The translations under genes were made by a program, and so were the position numbers. The notes below the pieces were generated by a model that worked only from the letters and a program-made list of their open reading frames with translations, was not told where the DNA came from and did no database searches. 64,000 nucleotides of DNA from Lewinellaceae bacterium (GTDB taxonomy: Bacteria; Bacteroidota; Bacteroidia; Chitinophagales; Saprospiraceae), in the NCBI GenBank assembly GCA_020636405.1, contig JACJXW010000004.1, forward strand, positions 1,550,001 through 1,614,000. The letters run 5' to 3'. Positions 1-10,520 of this stretch are shown here, piece after piece. Each line of letters begins with the position of its first letter. Position 1 is the stretch's first letter.

Positions 1-686
1 GCACTTCGGATCAGCATTCGAAAATAACCGGTGAACAGGAATTCCGGAATATAATCGGCTTCAATGGTACTGGCGGAATTCTGAGCGCCGGCATCGAAGC
101 GGGATTTGAATTGGTGAGTAAGGCCCTTGAGTTTATTAATTTTAGAAGTATTGAGCTTTTTGCCGGCCGGCGAAAAACTGCCCTTTTCCGTATTCCCTGT
201 TTTCAGGTGAAGATGCGGGAAAATGGGAAAGACAGTGGCCTCGAGTTCGTTGGCGGCGCTACCGACATATTCCTGGATCCGGAAGTTGAAGTGGGCGGAC
301 AAAAAGGTTTCCAGTTCCGAATATTTGAGGGGTTCGCTGGCAAAGGCTTCAAAGACATCTTCCAGGTTTGCCAGGGTGGGATTGGAAGGCGCTGTTCCTC
401 CGTTCTTTTTCCAATAGGCGGCCCATGCCCAGCGCGCCAGGATCTTCACCATTTCCCGGAAATCCTGTTTCTGGATATCGGCATCAGTTTCTGCTTCTGG
501 TTGCGGATCCGGCGGGTCATTTTCCAGGAAGAGCATGGCTATTCCTTTGACGGAGGAGACAAAGTTGCCATTCGCATCTTTTTCATAGGCCAATGCCAGT
601 GCCGGCTGAAAATAAATATCCAGATTCTTTTTCCCGGAGCCCGGCAGCCCGGTAAGCGGCGTTATGTTGAAATCGAAATTACTCAT
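1..686 (-). CDS. Hypothetical protein, C-terminus cut by window edge
   Basis: An open frame runs from ATG at 686 (MSNFDFNITPLTGLPGSG) to the window edge without a stop, giving at least 228 residues. There is no signal peptide or transmembrane segment, and I do not recognise a family. It contains an acidic linker (ENDPPDPQPEAETDAD) followed by a Trp/Ala-rich helix (ILARWAWAAYWKKNGG). It starts 17 nt after the stop of the 704-aa gene and is the last visible member of the four-gene minus-strand run that begins at 10030, so it is probably co-transcribed and works with those proteins. Function unknown; the frame itself is well supported by length and by the conserved spacing. Confidence 0.75.
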   Translation of the reverse strand, partial: MSNFDFNITPLTGLPGSGKKNLDIYFQPALALAYEKDANGNFVSSVKGIAMLFLENDPPDPQPEAETDADIQKQDFREMVKILARWAWAAYWKKNGGTAPSNPTLANLEDVFEAFASEPLKYSELETFLSAHFNFRIQEYVGSAANELEATVFPIFPHLHLKTGNTEKGSFSPAGKKLNTSKINKLKGLTHQFKSRFDAGAQNSASTIEADYIPEFLFTGYFRMLIRS

Positions 687-703
687 TGTTGCTTTTCATT
701 TTG

Positions 704-2818
704 TCAGCCGACGATCCACGGGGTATCGTACCCGTTCGGGGAGGCGATGGTGAATTCCTGTTCCACGGTCATCTCGAATTTCTTTTTTATTTTGATAAAC
801 GCCACTTTAACAGTGGCCGAGACCGAGACTTCAGCCGAAAGCAGGATCTGAATATCCTGATAGACTTCCAGCACGAATACGATGGTTGCCTTGGCGATGA
901 CCTCTATTTCGATGGAAATGATCACAAAATCCACCGCACCGTACAGCCTGCCTACAATTTGCAGCCCTCCCTTCAGCTTGTAATAGAGGGTTTCCTGGCC
1001 GCCGTCTGCCGGCCGGTACCAGGAGATCACTCCTTCGATGATGCACCGCAGGGTAATACTGATCTCTGCCCTCAGGGGCCCCTTGTTAAAGGATTTGCCC
1101 AATCCCAGGCGCAGGCCCAGTCCAAATTCGTACACTGGGTTGAATACGCCTTTGTCGGAGGCTGCCAGCCTGGGCGTGCTCGTGGAAGTAGCCGCCGAAA
1201 GCTTTCGGAAATAAAAGCCGCCGGCCCCTACGAAGGGGAAGAGTTCCATGGCGAAGGAACGCTCAAAATTGAAGTTGCGGGGAAAACCGAGGTCTACGCC
1301 GAAATCGCCATTGGTATATACATCCACGATGATGCCCGGCAGGATAACGGTGACGGCGCCGAATTCCATTCGCCGGTACAGGTCGGGCAGGACCAGTTCG
1401 CCGTGGTATTTACCGACGGTATCGGAGATTTTGGTGTAAAGGATCTCAAAAACAAACCCCTTAAAATTCTTGGCCGCCGCGCCGTATAGTTCGATCCGCA
1501 GGCCGTAGACATTCGGGTCGTTGAAGATGAGGCTGAGGTTCAGCATCCGCATCAGGGACACGTCCAGGCCGATCAGCCATTCGCTTTCGGCGCTGAAGGC
1601 AATAGGGCTGCCGGCGCCGAGGAAGGACTTCTGGGGGCTGCCCAGGCTGAGGCCACGGTCGGCCTTCAACTTGGCATGGTTGGCCTCCAGGGTGCCGCGC
1701 AGGGCGTCCATCACGTCTTTCACGGAATTGACCTGGGCCGCCTGAGTGAAGGCGACATGCTGGCCCAGGCCGAGGTAGCGCAGTTCGAAGAGCGGCCCTT
1801 GTTTTCCAGGCATCAATGCCGGCTTGCCATCCACCAGGTCCCAGTTCAGGGGTTTTCCCTTGTCAAACCCAACCCCTTCGCCGGCAAAAGACAAGGAGAC
1901 TTTCCGCTTCTGCTGGGGCGAAGTGGTAAACTCGAGCGTAATGCTTGCAGATTTGAGAAAAGCGAGTTCCGTAGGTATGTCTCCCCTTTTGGTCGTATAG
2001 GTAAAGGCAAAGGTTTTTGCTTTGGTTCTCTTGTTGAAGGTGAACTTCAGCTTTATCAGGTTCAACAGGCTGCCGAGGTCAAAGCGGGAGATAAAATCCC
2101 AGGGTGGGTCGAACTCGTATTCATCGATAGAGGGGTCGACGAGGGAGGCGAAAAAGGTGATCACCTCGCCCAGGGTCAATTGCTCGCCCCTTTCAACACC
2201 AACCCCGAATTCGAGCTCCAGCAGGTCCTTGTCAGCTTTGTTGAAAGCCGCCTCAAAAATGACTTTCCCGATCTGGATCTGGAAGAAGATCTTTTTGTCA
2301 ACGATCGGTTTGCCTTTGGCATCTTTGACTTCCTGGTTGTTCACCAGGCGTTTTTCCAGGCGCAGGCATGCCCCGAAGGAGAGGAACTCCAGCCCCTCGA
2401 TGGGCGCCTGGATCATGCCGCGGATATCGCCGGTAATCGGCTCGCCGCTCAGCTTCCGGAGGTCGAGGCTGGCTTCTATGTTCAGCGGCTCCGGGTCGTC
2501 GGACCAGAATTTGATGTCCGGCCGCCAGCTGACGCGCCCAATGAATCCATATTGTTTGGTGTTGTCGAGAAACCAGTCGGTCCGCAATTGCAGTTCGTGA
2601 AGGTATATGGTCGTCAAGCCTTGCAGGTCATCTCCATCCAATTGATCCTCCTCACCGGCCACCAGGTTGAGCAGGCCGGTGACCAGGTCGATCTCCTCTC
2701 CCGCTTCATTGGAAAACCGGGCTACTATAGAGTTCGCTACATTGGTAGAACCGCTGGAAAACGAGAATTCCCGGCCCGGCATGTCCAATTGTAACCCTAT
2801 TCCTTTTTGCGTACTCAT
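704..2818 (-). CDS. Large beta-rich hypothetical protein (704 aa)
   Basis: Start ATG at 2818 (MSTQKGIGLQLDMPGREFSF). The protein has no signal peptide. Much of it looks like alternating beta-strand sequence of amphipathic and hydrophobic character, e.g. repeated L-x-L-x-F strands around residues 240-330 and a hydrophobic strand-rich C-terminal third (YGAVDFVIISIEIEVIAK, then lysine-rich KIKKKFEMTVEQEF). That pattern suggests an elongated beta structure or groove, but no catalytic motif is visible. It lies 37 nt downstream of the 1262-aa gene and 17 nt upstream of the partial gene at the edge, so it belongs to the same operon. It may belong to one of the large uncharacterised bacterial families such as DUF6603; I could not confirm this. 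Function unknown. Confidence 0.8.
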   Translation of the reverse strand: MSTQKGIGLQLDMPGREFSFSSGSTNVANSIVARFSNEAGEEIDLVTGLLNLVAGEEDQLDGDDLQGLTTIYLHELQLRTDWFLDNTKQYGFIGRVSWRPDIKFWSDDPEPLNIEASLDLRKLSGEPITGDIRGMIQAPIEGLEFLSFGACLRLEKRLVNNQEVKDAKGKPIVDKKIFFQIQIGKVIFEAAFNKADKDLLELEFGVGVERGEQLTLGEVITFFASLVDPSIDEYEFDPPWDFISRFDLGSLLNLIKLKFTFNKRTKAKTFAFTYTTKRGDIPTELAFLKSASITLEFTTSPQQKRKVSLSFAGEGVGFDKGKPLNWDLVDGKPALMPGKQGPLFELRYLGLGQHVAFTQAAQVNSVKDVMDALRGTLEANHAKLKADRGLSLGSPQKSFLGAGSPIAFSAESEWLIGLDVSLMRMLNLSLIFNDPNVYGLRIELYGAAAKNFKGFVFEILYTKISDTVGKYHGELVLPDLYRRMEFGAVTVILPGIIVDVYTNGDFGVDLGFPRNFNFERSFAMELFPFVGAGGFYFRKLSAATSTSTPRLAASDKGVFNPVYEFGLGLRLGLGKSFNKGPLRAEISITLRCIIEGVISWYRPADGGQETLYYKLKGGLQIVGRLYGAVDFVIISIEIEVIAKATIVFVLEVYQDIQILLSAEVSVSATVKVAFIKIKKKFEMTVEQEFTIASPNGYDTPWIVG

Positions 2819-2855
2819 GATTCCACTTGTTTAGATTCGATTCAGCAGAACCGGT

Positions 2856-5800
2856 TTATTTATTCACATACGATGCATACCAGCCCAGCAATTTGTCCTT
2901 GCGCAACGGCACTTCCTCGGACGGGCGGGGGTCGCCGAACAGGATGATCTCCGTTTTGCCGCTCGGCGGGAAGGACGCCACCATGAATTTGATGGTGATG
3001 TTTTTCAGCTTCAGCAGATAGCCCGTATTGTCGGGCACTCCCGGCGCCGGATCTTTGTAGGACTCAAAGCGGATGCTCTTAAAGACGATCTTTAGTAAAC
3101 CCTGAATGGTGACCTCTTTTTTTCCACCGGTAGCCCCCGGGAGCTTCAGGCCCAGGTAGAGGCCTTCTTCTTCGGGTACCCAGGCCACCAGGATACCGGC
3201 TACCAGCCCGGTGCTGCCGGACAGCGCGCCGGCGCCCCCCAGGTTCAGGTCGTACTCGATACCATACCAGATGTCATCCAGTTCTACCGTTTTCAGCGGC
3301 GAATTGACCGGCATATATCCGCTACTGCTCAGGGCGTTGGGATCGTCGATGACGGATTTGAACGCCTTGAACTTCAGTGGGAACTTTTCATACAGGCTCT
3401 GCTTGCGCCAACCGCTCCGGTTGAGGTCGAAGGCCATTTGCTGCGGCTTGAATTCGAATTTCTTTTCGGTAACCTCGCTACTCACGGTATTCAATTTGAA
3501 GGACATGGTGACCTGCAGGTTGCTCATGCTCAGGTAATCCGGTTTGGGTGGATCGGCCGGTTTCGGCTCGGCGCCGAAGGAGAGCACATCGAATGCTTCA
3601 TGATGGACAAACCGGATACGCCCCCACAGGAAGAAGCGCCCGGTGATCGGCAGTGGCTCCGGCCGCGGATCCTTAAAGGGGTCGGTCGCAAACTGGGCCT
3701 TGACAATCTCTACTTCCCGCAAGGTTTTTCCGGACAATTCAAAGCGGTTGGCGCCGCTGAAGCCAAAGGAATAGGTGGTCTTGCCATTGTGCCTTTCCGC
3801 CACGCCCTTGAGGCTGATCATATTCCGGCCGTCCGTGCTGCCCAGAAGATAGGCCTCCTCATGGAAAAGATACTCCATAAACAACTGCACCTCCGCCGCA
3901 AAATCGGTGATCAGGGAATTCTGGAAGATAACCGTGAGATAGGGAACATGGAAATTGTAACCCGAAATGTCGGCTTCCGGCGTGACGTTGTTCTGGTAAT
4001 CGATCAGGGCAAAATACGAAGAGGGCTTGGGAGCCAGTTTGTCCCCGGTAGATTCGACGGGCGTGACTTCGATGCCCAGGTACTGGGCGTAAAACAAATT
4101 GGGGTCCATACCGCCAGCCAGGGCTTTGAGGGAGTCCGGCAGGTTGCCCAGGGGAACGGCCACATTGAAGGCCAGGATGCCGGTCCAGTTGGCCTGCGTG
4201 ATGGCGGGCATTATGGCCGCGTATTTTTTTCTTTGTTTGGGGTCTTTGCTGGCGCCGTTCTCCAGGGCGGTTTGGATCAACTCCTGCAGCCCGGAGCTCG
4301 CCATTTCCTTATTTCGGTTAAAATCGTTGGGAAGAGACCAGAGGGCAGGCTTCGCCGCCAGTTCCATCAGCGGTTTATCGTGAAACTTGAACACCAGGAT
4401 GGTGCCGTTCTTGTCCCAGTGATCGGTTCCCAGTTCAAACAACCAGCTTTCGATGTCTACTTGATTGGTGGTTCCGGGTAGGCTCTTCAGTGCATCAGAA
4501 GAGAAGTAGGCCTTGAGGGCGTCCGGGTCGGTGATCACCATGAACAGCTGGTTGGATTGAAGCACCGCCTTGAAGGAAGAATCGTGGGGAATATTGGCCA
4601 TTTGTATCCTGCTCCCATTCCTGTTCATGGCCAATTGCAAGGTTTTGATCTGCAGGGCATCTGTAAAGTTGGGGTCGGGAGAGTAGTGGGCAATAAGGCC
4701 CTGGGGAGTGGTTCCGGTGAAGCTTCTCCCCGCATTCTTGAGGGGAGCGACGTACGCCGTGGCCTCGCTGATCGCCCGTATGCGGCCAAACCGGAAGTTG
4801 TTGATCAGGAGGTTCTCCAGTTGGAGCATATCGGTCAGGCTGCCCGGATCGACGTTGCCGTAGGGCAGCACAGGAAAGGAGAGGAAAGCCTCGGGAGTAT
4901 TTCCCTTTAGCGACGCCTTTTGTCCATCAGTGAGGCTGCCCGGGAGCCCAATGGCGGGCACTTCCATAAAATCCAGGAATTCGGAGCTGGAAGATTCCGC
5001 CTTGTACAGTACCGCCTGGTCGGGTTGGGAATAATAGACCGCACTGTCTCCCTCGTGAAAATAAGCCCAGGAAGTGGTGGGGAAACGAAACCCGGCCGGC
5101 AGGTTGGCGCCGGATACTGGATTACTTACGAGTGCTTCCTGGCCGCCTCCTGTTCTTGCGCCTGCTTGCAGGGTTTCCTGCAGCCAATTCACCATCTCCT
5201 CCACGATTTCCAGCGCCATGAATTTGGAACGGGCGGCCTCGCTGAATTGATAACCGGGCGGAAAATAGGCCAGTTTGACGCTATTCAGGATCTCCTCCCG
5301 GGCCTGGTCGTTGATCCCCAGTCCATTACTGTAGGTTTCTTCGATAGGCATATCCAGGTCAATAGTATCCTCCGGGAGGAAAGGGCTGTTGACGTTTTTC
5401 CTGGATTCGATGATGCCTTTCAGGTCGCGCAGCAAGGCATAAGCGGAGACAAAGGCAGGAGCAAAGGCTGCCTGATCCGGCTCCAGCCGGAGGTAAGAGG
5501 GTACCTTATCCAACACCTTCACATACTCCAGGCCCGAGATGCCGCAAATGACGTTGGCCTCCGGAACCAGGTCGCCGGAGGTATAATTGGGGACTTTGAG
5601 TTCATATTTTCCCGATGGGGCCAGGTATAAGGACGCGTCCTCCAGATCCTCTTCTCTCAGGGTAGCCGGGCGGGAAGTGAAAACCAGCCGGCTGTTGCCT
5701 TCGCTTTGGCCTACCTGGGGCAGAAGGTGGACTGTATACCCCCGGTTGGTGCGGAATCCGGAGGGCAAACCACCGGCCTGGTTTAGTGCTTCCGGGACGG

Positions 5801-6644
5801 TAAATTCAAAGTAGCTTCGTTGCCGGCTGAGGGGATAGAGAACGTCCAGGCACACCTGCCATTCGATGTGGTCAGGATAGAAGGCATAGGCCCTGTCCTC
5901 ATCATAGCTTTCCTGCAAAAAAGGATAGCGGTGGGACGCCAGGTAAAAATCGTCTCCCGATACCGGGAATTCCGGATCGCGGAAGAAAATGCGCAAGCCT
6001 ATGTCCAGTCGCGCGAGGGCAGGGTAGCCGAAGACTTCATCGGAGGCCCCCTCTTTTGAAATGCGGAAAGTGAACTTCAGGCATCCGGCGGAGGCTCCTG
6101 TCATCGGAATGCTCACGCCCTCAATGCCGAAGAAGCGGTGTTCCCCGTATCCTGCGCTCCACATAAACCCGGAGGAGGAGGAATCGCTGTCCGCTTCCAG
6201 CGCAAAAGCATTCTCTTTCAGGTTAATATCAACCCCTCGGGCGATTGAAAAGGCGTAATTCCGAACGTTTAGGAATGCCCGATGGCTTACTAAGTTCTTC
6301 TCGTCCTGCGCATCCACAGCAATGGAATGGCTTCGCCAGGAGATCAGTGGGGCGGCTGGGTTTTCTACCCAAAGGAAACGCACCTTGTGGTAGAGGGGCT
6401 CCTTCAGGAGTTCCTTCAGCTTCGCCCCCAGGGAGGCCTGATCCAGTACCCCTAACTCAGCCCTCAGAAACAGGAACAGCCCGGGCTTGTTCTGCCGCCA
6501 GCTTTCCTGGCTATCCCCTAAGCTGATGAAGGCATCCGGTGAAAACCAGGCCAGGGAGTACCCGTTTTCCAAACCGGCGCCCGCCTCGTTTTCCTGGATC
6601 GGGAAAAGGGAACTCGCTGAATATGGAGCGGTTGAATTGGACAT
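2856..6644 (-). CDS. Very large hypothetical protein (1262 aa)
   Basis: Start ATG at 6644 (MSNSTAPYSASSLFPIQENE). It has no signal peptide and no clear transmembrane helix. The composition is rich in Pro, Gly, Phe and aromatic beta-strand sequence, and the region around residues 1050-1250 resembles the strand-rich style of the 704-aa neighbour (e.g. LKLKNITIKFMVASFPPSG). No known domain was recognised by eye. It begins 11 nt after the stop of the LamG-domain gene and ends 37 nt before the next gene, which is operon-like spacing. The size and the shared style of the run suggest subunits of one large assembly or surface structure, but that is inference only. Confidence 0.8.
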   Translation of the reverse strand: MSNSTAPYSASSLFPIQENEAGAGLENGYSLAWFSPDAFISLGDSQESWRQNKPGLFLFLRAELGVLDQASLGAKLKELLKEPLYHKVRFLWVENPAAPLISWRSHSIAVDAQDEKNLVSHRAFLNVRNYAFSIARGVDINLKENAFALEADSDSSSSGFMWSAGYGEHRFFGIEGVSIPMTGASAGCLKFTFRISKEGASDEVFGYPALARLDIGLRIFFRDPEFPVSGDDFYLASHRYPFLQESYDEDRAYAFYPDHIEWQVCLDVLYPLSRQRSYFEFTVPEALNQAGGLPSGFRTNRGYTVHLLPQVGQSEGNSRLVFTSRPATLREEDLEDASLYLAPSGKYELKVPNYTSGDLVPEANVICGISGLEYVKVLDKVPSYLRLEPDQAAFAPAFVSAYALLRDLKGIIESRKNVNSPFLPEDTIDLDMPIEETYSNGLGINDQAREEILNSVKLAYFPPGYQFSEAARSKFMALEIVEEMVNWLQETLQAGARTGGGQEALVSNPVSGANLPAGFRFPTTSWAYFHEGDSAVYYSQPDQAVLYKAESSSSEFLDFMEVPAIGLPGSLTDGQKASLKGNTPEAFLSFPVLPYGNVDPGSLTDMLQLENLLINNFRFGRIRAISEATAYVAPLKNAGRSFTGTTPQGLIAHYSPDPNFTDALQIKTLQLAMNRNGSRIQMANIPHDSSFKAVLQSNQLFMVITDPDALKAYFSSDALKSLPGTTNQVDIESWLFELGTDHWDKNGTILVFKFHDKPLMELAAKPALWSLPNDFNRNKEMASSGLQELIQTALENGASKDPKQRKKYAAIMPAITQANWTGILAFNVAVPLGNLPDSLKALAGGMDPNLFYAQYLGIEVTPVESTGDKLAPKPSSYFALIDYQNNVTPEADISGYNFHVPYLTVIFQNSLITDFAAEVQLFMEYLFHEEAYLLGSTDGRNMISLKGVAERHNGKTTYSFGFSGANRFELSGKTLREVEIVKAQFATDPFKDPRPEPLPITGRFFLWGRIRFVHHEAFDVLSFGAEPKPADPPKPDYLSMSNLQVTMSFKLNTVSSEVTEKKFEFKPQQMAFDLNRSGWRKQSLYEKFPLKFKAFKSVIDDPNALSSSGYMPVNSPLKTVELDDIWYGIEYDLNLGGAGALSGSTGLVAGILVAWVPEEEGLYLGLKLPGATGGKKEVTIQGLLKIVFKSIRFESYKDPAPGVPDNTGYLLKLKNITIKFMVASFPPSGKTEIILFGDPRPSEEVPLRKDKLLGWYASYVNK

Positions 6645-6655
6645 TTTAATGATTT

Positions 6656-9600
6656 TTAAAAATAAAACCGGTCCCCTTTGACCAGAGGAAGGTCAAAAAT
6701 ATCCCTGTTGTTTTTTGCGCTTGCCGCACCCAGGTTCAGGAAGCGATAGGCGGGTGTACTGTCCTGCCCCGTATGGATCAGCCGCCGGGGGCGGCCCCTG
6801 CCGAGGAAGGCCGCGAGGTTGGGTTGCTGTGATCCGGATGGCATGGGGACATTGGCATGTTCTTCAACAAGTTGCCGCAATGTGGTGCCCACCGGAACGT
6901 ATACGCCCCTATTGCCAATAAAGACCTGTATTTCCGGAATGGCCGTGGCCTTGTCCCGGAAAAAGAAACTGGCCGAATTGCCGGAATTGTCCGCCGGGAC
7001 AGGGATCTCTGTCGGCAGGTCCTGCCAACGGCTCGCACCGACAATCGTCGCGGAGCGTTCCGGGGCAGTGGCGGGAATGGCCTCGTTGGGGAAGAACAAG
7101 CGGAAAAATGGTTTTCGGCTGCCCGCTTTGGCCAGGTCGATGAGGCCGCCGACCCCGTCCGTGGAAATATCCCCCCGGCTATCGGTCCGGAGGCGGGATA
7201 AGAAAGGCCCGAAACCCAGATACTGGGATCCGTCGTCGTCGTCGTGCGTATAGGTGTGGATGGGAATAAGGATGCTCCCCCCGCCGACAAACCCACTTTT
7301 GGCCTTCTGTTCGGTGACGTGAACGAACTGGTAGTTCTGAAAGTCCACGCGCAGGCGCATCCCGGGATGCAGGTCGATGTAATTCTTCCCGACATCCCAT
7401 CCGTAATGATAGTACAGGAGGTCATCGTATGCCAGTGGCAGGCGCTCTGCAATCCGGCTTTGAAGGAGCCGCAGGCCGCCCGGGCTGAGGCCATGTTGCC
7501 CCTCTACCTGAGCCATCAGGCCGTCGAAGGCCGAACGGATGCTGGCTGGGCTGGCGCCGTTCAGGTCTATGGTGAGGGTGCAGGCGGCAGCATCCTGACT
7601 GAGCGTGAAAACCGGATTGGGGGCCGGTGAGAGGTAATCCGAGGGAGGATCGGCCGTAAAGATACGCGGAAGAGTAGAAACGATGGTAGTTTCCACCGCC
7701 GAAGAAGAATGGAGGTGGATATAAGGGGTATCATTATCAATATAAGATAGCAGATTATTGGTATTCATGTCCAGGTAATAATCCTCCGAATGCTTTCGGA
7801 ACTGGGCGAACAGCGTGTTCGCCTGGGCTTTCAGCTCTTCCAGGAGAGCTCCGAGTAAGGCCATTTTTGACGAGGGCGCCTCATAAATTCGGCGTTCAGG
7901 AAGGTTCAGCACCTGGTTTTTGTAATTGAAAGAGGCATTGACTACTCCCAGGAAACCCTCCTTGTGCAACGCTACATCTATGGAGATCGTCATGGGCACA
8001 TCGGCCAAGAGGATGGGGTCTCCCCAGGCATCGCCGGTTTCGGGGTCGGTTTGGGGGGGGAGTTCAATCGTGAAAGGAATGGAAAAGGTAGTGCTGTCCT
8101 TCAATACAGGGCTTGCCCCCACCATCTGGGAAACAAACGCCATGTCTTCATTCAACCATTTCCCGTCCAACTGGATGGGGTCGGCCAGCACCAGGTGAGC
8201 CCCTCCCATTCTGAAATAGCCATAATCGGCTATGGCATTTTCCACAACCATGGAGATCAACCCATATTCCTGATGCTCTCCAAATGACAGTTCCCAGGCT
8301 TGCCCTACCCCGATTCGCAGTAAAATATCCTTATACTTTGCAATGCCCAGCTCTGGAATATGTATCGGATGGGATTGCTCAGCAGGGCTGGTTAGCTCCA
8401 GCAAGTTGCCCGGTTGGCTGATATGTGCGTCCAGGCCGAAAAGATCTTCCCAGAAGCGCGTTGTGAACCTGCCCGAGAAAGCCCAGGATGGGCTATCCTG
8501 TGATTTGTTGCATTCCAGATACACCTGCCGGAACCCCAGCTGGGGTTTGATATTGAGGTTTACCGCCTGACTGGCAGTGAGGGCAGCGGCTTCCTCGCCA
8601 ATCTGTAAGTGGAAAGGAAAGGCCTCATCCTTTAGGGGCGCTATCATATTATCCAAACTGAAATCTCCGGTGATCCGGATGGCCGGGCGGTAATGCAGGT
8701 TGACGTCCTCGGCTGTCAGGGCGCGGTTGAAGATCGCCAGTTGATGCACTTCCCCTTTCCAGGGTTTGCTCGGGTTGATATTGCCGGGGCCGCCGGGTAA
8801 GTTGGCGCCAACGGCAATTCGGAGCCCCCCTTCCCACCTGTTGTCATACCCCGGGTCGGACCTTTGGGCCACTTCCACTCCATTGATGAAAATGCGCTGC
8901 AGGCCTTCTCTGCTACAGGAGTATACCACATGCATCAGCTCATCGCTCAGGGAATGGGCCGGGCTGGATAACGGGGACTCCCAACGGCGGCCGTTCAGGT
9001 CGGGAACGCCGGTTTCGGGAAAATTGAATTTGGCATTCAGATGGGTGCCGGGGCCACTGTTCTCACTTTGCCACGGGCCCTGCCCGAAGAAAAAATTATA
9101 GGGATTCTTGCCCTCTTGCCCTTCTCTTTTGCCCTGAAAGGCAAAAAGCCAGTTATCTTCCACCGATAGGGCAGGATGGGCAGGATGCATCCAAAGCTCT
9201 ACTGAAAAATCTCCGGTTTCCAGAATGGAATCGATAACCGGATTAGGTGCGCTTTGCTGGCTGGCCAAAAGGCCGCCGCCAAAAGCGATGCCTCTTGCCG
9301 TCCAGGACGCTCCGTAGTTCGATGGGATATTTGCATCCTTAACCCCTGTGAAATAAAGGCTGGGTGCTTCCTTCCCGGAAATGTCATGGGCGGCAGTTTC
9401 TGTGCCTGCACTGCCAGGCAGCCCTCCGTCAAAAGTGTATAAACCCTGAAGGTGTGCCCATCGGTCATAAGACGAACCCACCTCCACTTCGATCTTGCTC
9501 AGCTTCCCTATGGCATCCATTTGAATATTGGCAGCATTAGCCTTAAAAACCAGCGTTTCCCTGTCTTTATCCCATTCGGGGGCCAGTTCAATCTCTTTTT

Positions 9601-10030
9601 CGCCGTCAAATACCCCGTCATGGAGGTGAAGGTGAACCTTTCCACCGGATACAATAGAGAGCCCTCCGGTTTGGCTATACTCAAAAGTAAGGTCCAGGTT
9701 GGAAAAATGAGATCGGGGCCCATGGGCAAATGGCCCACTTTCCTTTACCTGGAGCGAAAAGGACTCCGAGGTGGCTCCGATATCTGATGCCCGGAAAGTT
9801 ACATCGTAAAAGGCATCATTGGGTGAAGCGGGGAGGGCATTCAGGATGACGTGGCCCGTTCCTTGCACCGAAGCAGGGGAACCTGGAAATGCCTGGCTTA
9901 ATGTTTGCAGGGCGGCGCCCCCTCCTAAAGCAGAGAAGAGAATCCCTGCTGAACTCAGCTGATACCCAAACTTGAGATCTTGTCCGCCAGATGAAAGGAG
10001 CAATACTCCTCTTCCAATTATTTTTTCCAT
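6656..10030 (-). CDS. LamG/concanavalin-like domain protein (1124 aa)
   Basis: Start ATG at 10030 (MEKIIGRGVLLLSSGGQDLKF); the first gene of the minus-strand run. Residues about 200-445 look like a LamG/laminin-G (concanavalin A-like jelly-roll) domain: GLYTFDGGLPGSAG, then FSVELWMHP, then MHVVYSCSREGLQRIFINGV, then WKGEVHQLAIFNRALT. These are the usual LamG landmarks (sugar- or protein-binding in other proteins). The rest (about 450-1124) is unrecognised. There is no signal peptide and no T9SS sorting domain, which is odd for a LamG protein in Bacteroidota and suggests it acts in the cytoplasm or leaves by a non-classical route. The 840-nt upstream stretch holds no intact gene. Domain call fairly sure; role unknown. 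Confidence 0.8.
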   Translation of the reverse strand: MEKIIGRGVLLLSSGGQDLKFGYQLSSAGILFSALGGGAALQTLSQAFPGSPASVQGTGHVILNALPASPNDAFYDVTFRASDIGATSESFSLQVKESGPFAHGPRSHFSNLDLTFEYSQTGGLSIVSGGKVHLHLHDGVFDGEKEIELAPEWDKDRETLVFKANAANIQMDAIGKLSKIEVEVGSSYDRWAHLQGLYTFDGGLPGSAGTETAAHDISGKEAPSLYFTGVKDANIPSNYGASWTARGIAFGGGLLASQQSAPNPVIDSILETGDFSVELWMHPAHPALSVEDNWLFAFQGKREGQEGKNPYNFFFGQGPWQSENSGPGTHLNAKFNFPETGVPDLNGRRWESPLSSPAHSLSDELMHVVYSCSREGLQRIFINGVEVAQRSDPGYDNRWEGGLRIAVGANLPGGPGNINPSKPWKGEVHQLAIFNRALTAEDVNLHYRPAIRITGDFSLDNMIAPLKDEAFPFHLQIGEEAAALTASQAVNLNIKPQLGFRQVYLECNKSQDSPSWAFSGRFTTRFWEDLFGLDAHISQPGNLLELTSPAEQSHPIHIPELGIAKYKDILLRIGVGQAWELSFGEHQEYGLISMVVENAIADYGYFRMGGAHLVLADPIQLDGKWLNEDMAFVSQMVGASPVLKDSTTFSIPFTIELPPQTDPETGDAWGDPILLADVPMTISIDVALHKEGFLGVVNASFNYKNQVLNLPERRIYEAPSSKMALLGALLEELKAQANTLFAQFRKHSEDYYLDMNTNNLLSYIDNDTPYIHLHSSSAVETTIVSTLPRIFTADPPSDYLSPAPNPVFTLSQDAAACTLTIDLNGASPASIRSAFDGLMAQVEGQHGLSPGGLRLLQSRIAERLPLAYDDLLYYHYGWDVGKNYIDLHPGMRLRVDFQNYQFVHVTEQKAKSGFVGGGSILIPIHTYTHDDDDGSQYLGFGPFLSRLRTDSRGDISTDGVGGLIDLAKAGSRKPFFRLFFPNEAIPATAPERSATIVGASRWQDLPTEIPVPADNSGNSASFFFRDKATAIPEIQVFIGNRGVYVPVGTTLRQLVEEHANVPMPSGSQQPNLAAFLGRGRPRRLIHTGQDSTPAYRFLNLGAASAKNNRDIFDLPLVKGDRFYF

Positions 10031-10520
10031 TGCAGCATTTTATGTCGAAGTGTATTTTCAAAACAAGATTTCCATGTACGCTAAGGCACACCTACTTCGG
10101 TATAGGCCGAATCAAACAACATTGATAGAAGAAGAATGAAAATGCCAGGTTGAGCTGGGAAAGCTTTTACAGAAGGCCAACGGCTTGATCACGGACAAGA
10201 GCAGCCTTACTGCGGCAAAAAAGGAGCAGGGTCAACAAAACAAGGCAAAGGTGTTCTTCTCACTTTGGGGACAGTATTATTCTTCGTTCGAGAAATTTGC
10301 TGGGCAGGGGCCGGCAGGAAATTGCTGCTGAAAAATGTACTTCCCTGGTTTTGGGTTTCTTTTTGTTGTAAAGAAGGATGATTGTCAAAAATAAATTTTG
10401 AAATTATCCACATCGGTTAAAAATAATTAAATTAATGAAAAAACGATGATTTTAATTATAAAAAAAAATTGGACGCCGGCTTTCAGAGGGTAAAAAGATC
10501 ATTCAGAGCATATAAAATTT

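Noticed and set aside
10140..10330. Plus-strand open frame of about 60 codons (ELGKLLQKANGLITDKSSL)
   Set aside because: It has no ATG or recognisable family and lies in a decayed zone; it may be a relic but cannot be supported.
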